The notes under the pieces were generated by a model. That model was given only the letters and a program-made list of their open reading frames with translations, made no database searches and was not told the origin of the DNA. Position numbers and translations under genes: made by a program. 7,996 nt of DNA from Candidatus Latescibacterota bacterium (GTDB taxonomy: Bacteria > Latescibacterota > MVCY01), in NCBI GenBank assembly GCA_030608245.1, contig JAUWEO010000077.1, positions 1 to 7,996 of the forward strand. The letters are read 5' to 3'. Position 1 is the stretch's first letter. Each line of letters begins with the position of its first letter. Below are positions 1-5,332 of the stretch, in pieces.

Positions 1-265
1 GCGGATAGACATCCTTGAAACCAGAGCCGGTAGTGTGAACCGCAATATCAGCTTCAGTTTTGGTGAGAAGAGCTCGAGAGTTGTTGTTCACTACGACTCC
101 TAATCTTTTCGGGATATCCAGGACTTCTCCTAAATCCCTGCCGATTTTCTCTGCATCGAGGTCTAAGGCGCCGACGATCTGCATACCATGCTTCCTCATC
201 ACTAACCTGGCGGCCTCAGCTCCGATCCAGCCTACTCCATAGTGAAGCACCCGCATCTGTTTCAT
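1..265 (-). CDS. NAD(P)-dependent dehydrogenase, 2,4-diaminopentanoate dehydrogenase / DapB-like family (5' part, runs off the window)
   Basis: The visible 88 N-terminal residues form the first part of a Rossmann fold. The dinucleotide-binding loop is G10-x-G12-x-x-G15 (YGVGWIGAEAARL). The second strand ends in D35 (VGALDLD), followed by the helix EKIGRDLGEVL and later ADIAVHTTGSG. This order matches the dihydrodipicolinate-reductase-like oxidoreductases that include 2,4-diaminopentanoate dehydrogenase of ornithine fermentation. Members of that family act on amino or oxo acids with NAD(P)H in the cytoplasm. The substrate cannot be read from this fragment because the catalytic C-terminal half is missing. 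The start chosen is the ATG at 265, preceded by AGGAGG with a 4-nt gap. A second in-frame ATG three codons downstream would sit 13 nt from the same site and is less likely. The gene is divergent from the metalloprotease gene and has its own strong promoter. Family assignment is fairly secure; the exact reaction is not. Confidence 0.75.
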   Translation of the reverse strand, partial: MKQMRVLHYGVGWIGAEAARLVMRKHGMQIVGALDLDAEKIGRDLGEVLDIPKRLGVVVNNNSRALLTKTEADIAVHTTGSGFKDVYP

Positions 266-269
266 ATTC

Positions 270-275
270 CCTCCT
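270..275 (-). promoter_or_regulatory. Ribosome binding site AGGAGG of the dehydrogenase gene
   Basis: A perfect AGGAGG on the minus strand lies 4 nt before the ATG at 265. It favours that ATG over the in-frame ATG at 256, which would have a 13-nt spacing. Confidence 0.7.
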
Positions 276-309
276 GAGAGAAATCCGCTAAAGATATTTT
301 TTATTACAA

Positions 310-338
310 ATAATAGCTCCCAAGCTGCGAAATGTCAA
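310..338 (-). promoter_or_regulatory. Sigma70-type promoter for the dehydrogenase gene
   Basis: Read on the minus strand, a perfect -35 hexamer TTGACA (338-333) is followed by exactly 17 nt and a -10 hexamer TATTAT (315-310, five of six matches). Transcription would start near position 303, giving a leader of about 38 nt that carries the AGGAGG site. No operator-like palindrome is evident inside it. The hexamers are seen directly; activity is inferred. Confidence 0.65.
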
Positions 339-384
339 GAATAAAGTTGCCTTTCTTGCCGATGGATATTATATTTGAGGTGTT

Positions 385-3114
385 ATGTCCATTAAGGGAA
401 ATCTGGCAGCAATCACAATTTCAGTGTTCTGTGTGCCCTGTTTCGTCTTCTGGGCGAAGGCCTCTGCCCGCGAGCCGGAGTTCGTATGTGCGGAGATGTT
501 AAGGCAAAAGCTTGGGAAACCCTGTGTTACCGATTTTATCTCCTCAACTGGGAGACACGAAGCCTTGGTCATTTTCACCAAATTCCAAGGCGAGGCACCG
601 GAGGACTCTCTGGCACCCCCCTGGGCTGAGGACCTGTTCAATCCCCACCTGAAAGGCAGCTTCAGTCACTTCTATGCGGATATGTCCCGCGGTGCTTTGA
701 CCATAGAGGGTTCTGTGCTAAAGAAGAGGTACTCTTCAGAATATGGGCCGGAACACTATGTGGCATCTGATCCCGCAGAGATAGGGGGATATGAAAGATT
801 CAACCAGGAGATCTTAAAAGCAGCAGACACTGAGGTTGACTTCAGCAAGTATGACAAAAATGGCCATGGGTATATAGATTTTGTGTTTATTATCGTAAAA
901 AATATGCCTCGCAATTTTATTATTGGCCCGGCAGTGGGCATTATGGACTTGGGATGTGTGTTTACCACTAATGATAAAGGGGGGCCTTTGGGCCCATTTG
1001 TGCTCACCAGAGGTGCCACTTCAGAAGAGGGTAATTTCTCCTATACTGTAGGGGTGATGGCCCATGAATATGGACATGCCCTGGGGCTGCCTGATCTGTA
1101 TGACCTAACAATCGTAAATCCCGAATTTCCACCTGAGGAAGACTCTGCAGGCATAGGCCTGTGGGGACTGATGGGATACGGGGGGTTGGGCTGGCAGGGG
1201 GACGACGGCCCCAATTCGTTCTGTGCCTGGTCTAAGGCGAAATTAGGATGGATTGGCACCAACAACGACAGCCTGACAACCATAACTGAAAACCGTTCTG
1301 ATCTTGTGATAACAGATATAGGAACCGGTGGTGCCGTCTACAGAATTCCCATTACCGGCACAGAATATTTTCTTCTGGTCAACCGTCAAGCCACCGGCAG
1401 CTATTATGAGCGGAATATACCTCAAAGTGGACTTCTTATCTGGCATATAGATGAAACTCGCAGCAACAATGACGAAGGGCACAAGAAAGTGGATCTGGAA
1501 TGTGCCGACGGGCTGTTCTTAGACCGAGGCTATCCTGCAGGATTTCGCCCCGACCGGGTGAGCGGAATGGACAACCTGGACTTCTGGTCAAATGATGTAG
1601 GGTATCGAATCCAACATTACGGCAACAGAGGAGATGCTACCGATCTCTTCGATGGGGAGAGATTCACTGCCTTCACCCCAGAGACGAATCCCAGTCCCAT
1701 TGGCTATAATAAAGATACCCGAGTTGCAGTTACCAATATTCGCCGGCAAGGCACCAAGATGGTAGTTGATATTCAGTTTGATTTTCTGAACCATTGTATC
1801 CTCAAATACACCGAGTGGTCAGGTGAGATTCACATCAGCCGGGATGTGACTGTGCATTCTTCTGCTATCTTGGTTATCAAGCCAGGTACAGTAATCAAGT
1901 TTTCTCCCAGCGACACAATGCGCGCCGGCTTGGATCCCGATAGATGTGAGCTTATAGTACGGGGAGAGCTTGATGCCCAAGGTTCCTTCTTTTCACCTGT
2001 TATCTTCGCCTCTGCTGCCCCGGAGCCGAAAAGAGGCGACTGGTATGGAATTCGGTTGGAAGGGGACGAAGCGAATCTGAAAATGGATAACTCCGTGCTT
2101 CAGTATGCTCAGTTCGGCATAAGTGGAACTGGAACCCAAACCTCCGTAGATATCTACAATTCAACTATTCAGCATAACCAACAGGACGGGATCAATTTGA
2201 ACTACCCCTGGCTTTCCTTTATCACTCTCTCAGGATGTAAGTTTCAAGATAACGGCTCGGCAGCAGTTAAATTCACTGAGGGTGGGGTTTTCACCTTACA
2301 ACAATGTACTATTTCAGACAACGATTGGGGGATTTGGGGAGAAGGGGGAAAAATAGAGATCCGCTCCTCTATTATCGAGGGGAACCGCCGGGATGGAATC
2401 TATTTGGATTCTTGGCAGGGAGAATTCCATATCACAGACTCTCAGATTAGAGATAATCTCTCTACTGGAATCCGTCTGATCCATCACTCAGGGCTATCCG
2501 ATGGGATTATCAAGGGAAACACCATCAGCAACAATCCAATTGGTATATCTGCCCTTTCCTGTTCGCCTCGGATCACCGAAAACAGGTTGGAAGGCAACGA
2601 TTTCGCGGTGCAGTGCGAAGGAACGGCCGTGCCTCAGTTGGACGGATTCAACCGTTTCCTCAACAATGGATACTCGATTCTGAATCTGACAAATCAGGAG
2701 ATATCGGCCCAGAACAACTGGTGGGGCACTGCCAAGCCAGACGCGATTGACTCCCAGATCCAGGGGTGCGTCAGCTGGAATCTCTACCTGAGGATGGACC
2801 CTGACGACATCCAGCAGGGTTTTCTGTTAGGACAGAACTTCCCTAACCCCTTCAGCTCCCTTACCCGGCTCTGGTATCAAATCCCGTTAATCCGCACTGA
2901 TCCCCAGCGGGGGCAGTATGTAGTCTTTACTATCTACAATATCCTGGGGCAGCCGGTGAGAAAACTCTTTGACGGCCAGGTTACCGCCGGACCCCACAGT
3001 TTAAGCTGGGATGGATGTGACGACAGCGGCAGAGAAGTGGCCAGCGGAGTCTACATTTATCGGCTTACTACCGAAGGCTTTACTGGCACCGGAAAGGCAA
3101 TCCTGAGCAGGTAG
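385..3114 (+). CDS. Secreted M6-family (immune inhibitor A-like) metalloprotease with parallel beta-helix and C-terminal sorting-like domain
   Basis: This 909-residue exported protein begins with a Sec signal peptide: K4, a hydrophobic core at about 7-23, and a likely cut after ASA at 28/29. The catalytic domain (about 40-460) carries the zinc motif H227-E228-Y-G-H231 in AHEYGHALGLPDLYD. It also has the M6 hallmarks FSKYDKNGHGYIDFVF before the active site and WGLMGYGG...FCAWSKAKLGWI after it. From about 475 to 790 it has right-handed beta-helix rungs (repeated short strand, turn and N/D patterns such as IQHNQQDGINL and ISDNDWGIWGEGG), closed by AQNNWWGT. Residues 813-909 (QNFPNPF, IYNILGQPVRKL, SGVYIYRL) resemble FlgD-Ig/type IX C-terminal sorting domains. 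The ATG at 385 follows GAGG with a 4-nt gap. It probably cleaves extracellular protein at the cell surface, with the helix perhaps binding a polymer. The loop D157-K-N159-G-H161-G resembles a calcium loop with His at an unusual position. No lipobox is present. Confidence 0.88.
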   Translation: MSIKGNLAAITISVFCVPCFVFWAKASAREPEFVCAEMLRQKLGKPCVTDFISSTGRHEALVIFTKFQGEAPEDSLAPPWAEDLFNPHLKGSFSHFYADMSRGALTIEGSVLKKRYSSEYGPEHYVASDPAEIGGYERFNQEILKAADTEVDFSKYDKNGHGYIDFVFIIVKNMPRNFIIGPAVGIMDLGCVFTTNDKGGPLGPFVLTRGATSEEGNFSYTVGVMAHEYGHALGLPDLYDLTIVNPEFPPEEDSAGIGLWGLMGYGGLGWQGDDGPNSFCAWSKAKLGWIGTNNDSLTTITENRSDLVITDIGTGGAVYRIPITGTEYFLLVNRQATGSYYERNIPQSGLLIWHIDETRSNNDEGHKKVDLECADGLFLDRGYPAGFRPDRVSGMDNLDFWSNDVGYRIQHYGNRGDATDLFDGERFTAFTPETNPSPIGYNKDTRVAVTNIRRQGTKMVVDIQFDFLNHCILKYTEWSGEIHISRDVTVHSSAILVIKPGTVIKFSPSDTMRAGLDPDRCELIVRGELDAQGSFFSPVIFASAAPEPKRGDWYGIRLEGDEANLKMDNSVLQYAQFGISGTGTQTSVDIYNSTIQHNQQDGINLNYPWLSFITLSGCKFQDNGSAAVKFTEGGVFTLQQCTISDNDWGIWGEGGKIEIRSSIIEGNRRDGIYLDSWQGEFHITDSQIRDNLSTGIRLIHHSGLSDGIIKGNTISNNPIGISALSCSPRITENRLEGNDFAVQCEGTAVPQLDGFNRFLNNGYSILNLTNQEISAQNNWWGTAKPDAIDSQIQGCVSWNLYLRMDPDDIQQGFLLGQNFPNPFSSLTRLWYQIPLIRTDPQRGQYVVFTIYNILGQPVRKLFDGQVTAGPHSLSWDGCDDSGREVASGVYIYRLTTEGFTGTGKAILSR

Positions 3115-3155
3115 GAATACAGTATATCCTGCCTTTCGAGCGAAGGGAGAAAGAG

Positions 3156-3770
3156 GTGATTTATATTGTTGACAATCATCAACAGTACAGTATTACCGGT
3201 TGGACGCCGCAGATTCAGAGAGCCATAAATGCGATCACGGCCGAGCCCTGTGTGATGGAACACTACACCGATGCCTGCCTGGCCCGCCTGGAAGAATTGG
3301 CTGCCAAGGCAGTGATCCTGGGAGGCAGTGGCGATCCCTGGGAAAGCTGCGATCTGGCCACCTTTGCCGGCGAGTTCGACATTATCCGAAAGGCCCCCGT
3401 GCCCGTGTTGGGCATCTGCGGGGGACATCAGTTAATCGGCTTTGCTTACCATGTTGAGGTCGGAGGGATAGGATTCACGGAGGAGGATTACCGTGAGATA
3501 GATATTGTGGAGGATGACCCCTTGTTCAATGGGCTGAAGGGGCGATTTGTCGTTCGTGAGTCTCATCACGATGAGGTGAAAAATCTGCCGGCAGACTTCG
3601 TACTGTTGGCCTCCAATTCTGATTGCAGAATTCAGGCTATGCGACATCCTAAAAGGTTTGTTTATGGGGTTCAATTCCACCCTGAATTCTCTAACCAGGA
3701 GTATCCTGATGGTCGGATTATCCTGGAGAACTTCTTCAGATTGGTAATGTCCGTTGATAGTTGTCAGTAA
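3156..3770 (+). CDS. Class I (triad) glutamine amidotransferase domain protein
   Basis: This 204-residue cytosolic protein is a stand-alone GATase1 domain, close in length to the glutaminase domain of GMP synthase. The nucleophile elbow is LGIC88GGHQ, and the other triad members are H175 and E177 in GVQFHPEFS. An oxyanion-loop-like GGSGDPW lies at 56-62. All catalytic residues of a class I glutaminase are present, so it should release ammonia from glutamine or hydrolyse a related gamma-glutamyl bond. No synthetase or other known ammonia acceptor is fused to it or adjacent, so the recipient is unknown. The GTG start at 3156 is supported by GGAG six nt upstream and by the immediate IYIVDN first strand. 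It begins 41 bp after the metalloprotease and ends 22 bp before the isomerase-like gene, with no terminator visible on either side, so co-transcription with the isomerase is likely. A gamma-glutamyl hydrolase-like role is an alternative. Confidence 0.85.
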   Translation: MIYIVDNHQQYSITGWTPQIQRAINAITAEPCVMEHYTDACLARLEELAAKAVILGGSGDPWESCDLATFAGEFDIIRKAPVPVLGICGGHQLIGFAYHVEVGGIGFTEEDYREIDIVEDDPLFNGLKGRFVVRESHHDEVKNLPADFVLLASNSDCRIQAMRHPKRFVYGVQFHPEFSNQEYPDGRIILENFFRLVMSVDSCQ

Positions 3771-3777
3771 TCCATTG

Positions 3778-3784
3778 AAAGGAG
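3778..3784 (+). promoter_or_regulatory. Ribosome binding site (AAAGGAG) that fixes the start of the isomerase-like gene
   Basis: AAAGGAG lies 8 nt before the ATG at 3793. The reading frame is open further up to an ATG at 3754, but that start would overlap the amidotransferase and lies upstream of this site. The short upstream extension (IVVSNPLKGEGE) also encodes the ribosome binding site itself, so 3793 is preferred. Confidence 0.7.
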
Positions 3785-3792
3785 AAGGTGAA

Positions 3793-5286
3793 ATGAGAAC
3801 AACAGCAATCGGACTGGTAATGCTCAACGATGAGCGAAAACACGTCTATGAGAAAAATAATCCTGAGAATATGACCGTGCTGAAGCAATGGGCCCAGATC
3901 ATTGCCAAGAATATCACCAACGTGGATGGTTCTTCCCCAGAGGTTATCTGGGGCTCAGAGATTATTACCAGCATCAGAACGGCCCAGCGAGTGGGGGAGG
4001 AACTTCGCGGGGCAGGCTGCAAACAGATCATTATGTGCTACAATGTCTGGGATTTCCCCTTCTTAGTTTGGCCCTTCATTCAAAGTATCGGGACGGATAT
4101 CCCGATCCTCAGTCTTTCTAATAATAACGGCCGCTTCCCCGGAAATGTGGGTTTGCTTGCCACAGATGGTGCCCTTCGCCAAGCAGGAATACGGACACAT
4201 CGCATCGTCGGCGATATCGATGATCCGAAGGTACATCAACAGGTGTTCGATTGGATCAGGGCATCTCAGGCACTCACCACCATCAGAAATGAAGTCTACG
4301 GCTGCTATGGCGGACATTCTATGGGAATGGAAACAGGATACTTTCATCTTGTTCCTACCATTAAGACGTTCGGCGTCACGACCAGGCAGATTGATCAGCT
4401 CTGGCTCGTCCAGCAGATGAAGAGAACAGATGAACGGGAGGTGATGGCAGGCTTTAACTGGTTGACCGGGCTTCTGGGAGATCGAATCCGGTACGACGGC
4501 AAGATGCTGACGCCCGAAACCCTGAAGACACAGATCCGGCTCTACTTGGCCATAAAGGAGGTTAATGACGAAAAAGGATTTGACTTCTGTGGACTGAAAG
4601 GACAGAGGGAACTCACCGAATATGTCTGTCTGGGAGACGTGGCCGAGATGCTTCTGAACGATCCATACGACTGGAGAGGAAAGAGGGAGTCCACCGTATG
4701 TGCTACCGAAGCCGATGCTTATGCCGCGGTGACTATGCAGCTCGTGAAATATATCAGCGGTGGTCTGCCCACCCTGTTTATGGATGTGAGGCTGTACCAT
4801 CCAGACAGAGATATATGGGATTTCTGTAATTCCGGAAACCACGCCAGCTATTACGCCTGCCAAAGTATGGATCCAAAGGACAATTTCAAGAAGATCACCT
4901 TTCATCCGGCGCTGGAATTCTATTTCAAGGCGGGTGGTGCCTCGGTCGAGTTCGATGCCGCCCCAGGAACGCTCACCTTCGCTCGCTTGGGGCTGTGGGA
5001 TGACAAGCCGTATATGGTGATCATTCCAGGAGAAAGTGTGGAATTCCCCGCAGAGGAGAGGAGACAGCTCAATGAACAGACCGATCCCACCTGGCCGCAT
5101 GTTCATGCCAGACTGGATTGTGCTTATGATGAATTTCTGAATGTCTTTCCCTGTAACCACATCATCGGCATCTCTGGTGATCGGGTTCGTTCTCTTGTTT
5201 ACCTCTGTGAGATTGCAGGAATAAAGCCTATTATACTCGGGCCCCAGGGGAAGGATTATCTGCCCCCAATCTGGGAGAGGTGTTGA
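3793..5286 (+). CDS. L-fucose/L-arabinose isomerase-fold sugar isomerase
   Basis: The 497-residue cytosolic protein has the layout of L-fucose isomerases: an N-terminal Rossmann-like region (about 1-165), a second domain opening with YGGHSMGM (172-179), and a C-terminal metal-binding domain. The family signature is clear: CATE306ADAYAAVTMQLVKYISGG, then LFMD331VRLYH, then NH456IIGISGD. By comparison with E. coli FucI, E306 and D331 match the metal-binding Glu337/Asp361 pair and H456 probably matches His528, so the Mn-dependent aldose-ketose isomerase site appears intact. It is shorter than classical FucI (about 590 residues), so the substrate may differ; L-fucose, L-arabinose or another deoxy or branched sugar cannot be told apart from sequence alone. 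The start is the ATG at 3793. It lies between the amidotransferase and the PcRGLX-like gene, which supports a role in catabolism of an oligosaccharide-derived sugar. Confidence 0.82.
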   Translation: MRTTAIGLVMLNDERKHVYEKNNPENMTVLKQWAQIIAKNITNVDGSSPEVIWGSEIITSIRTAQRVGEELRGAGCKQIIMCYNVWDFPFLVWPFIQSIGTDIPILSLSNNNGRFPGNVGLLATDGALRQAGIRTHRIVGDIDDPKVHQQVFDWIRASQALTTIRNEVYGCYGGHSMGMETGYFHLVPTIKTFGVTTRQIDQLWLVQQMKRTDEREVMAGFNWLTGLLGDRIRYDGKMLTPETLKTQIRLYLAIKEVNDEKGFDFCGLKGQRELTEYVCLGDVAEMLLNDPYDWRGKRESTVCATEADAYAAVTMQLVKYISGGLPTLFMDVRLYHPDRDIWDFCNSGNHASYYACQSMDPKDNFKKITFHPALEFYFKAGGASVEFDAAPGTLTFARLGLWDDKPYMVIIPGESVEFPAEERRQLNEQTDPTWPHVHARLDCAYDEFLNVFPCNHIIGISGDRVRSLVYLCEIAGIKPIILGPQGKDYLPPIWERC

Positions 5287-5291
5287 GGAGG
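5286..5291 (+). promoter_or_regulatory. Orphan perfect Shine-Dalgarno (AGGAGG) at the end of the isomerase-like gene
   Basis: AGGAGG overlaps the last base of the isomerase stop codon, but no ATG, GTG or TTG follows at a usable distance. The next gene begins at 5333 with its own AGAAGG site. Only rare starts are possible here: ATC at 5297 would open a 10-codon frame ending at the TGA at 5327-5329, three bases before the next start. It may be a standby or coupling site, or chance. Confidence 0.3.
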
Positions 5292-5332
5292 TAATTATCA
5301 CTTTTAATCCGCAACGAAAAAGAAGGTGACCC

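Noticed and set aside
429..444. Two cysteines in the metalloprotease signal peptide as a possible lipoprotein signal
   Set aside because: The residues before C16 and C19 do not fit a lipobox, and a standard ASA cleavage site follows at 26-28.
3132..3146. Small hairpin CCTTTC/GAAGG next to the ribosome binding site of the amidotransferase gene
   Set aside because: Only five pairs with a bulged base. It is too weak to support as a terminator or a translational switch.
3057..3428. Minus-strand frame across the metalloprotease/amidotransferase junction
   Set aside because: No recognisable domain, and it is antisense to conserved residues of both genes, including the Cys88 region.
3754..3792. 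Upstream in-frame ATG for the isomerase-like gene
   Set aside because: It overlaps the amidotransferase, has no better ribosome binding site, and would translate the good site used by the ATG at 3793.
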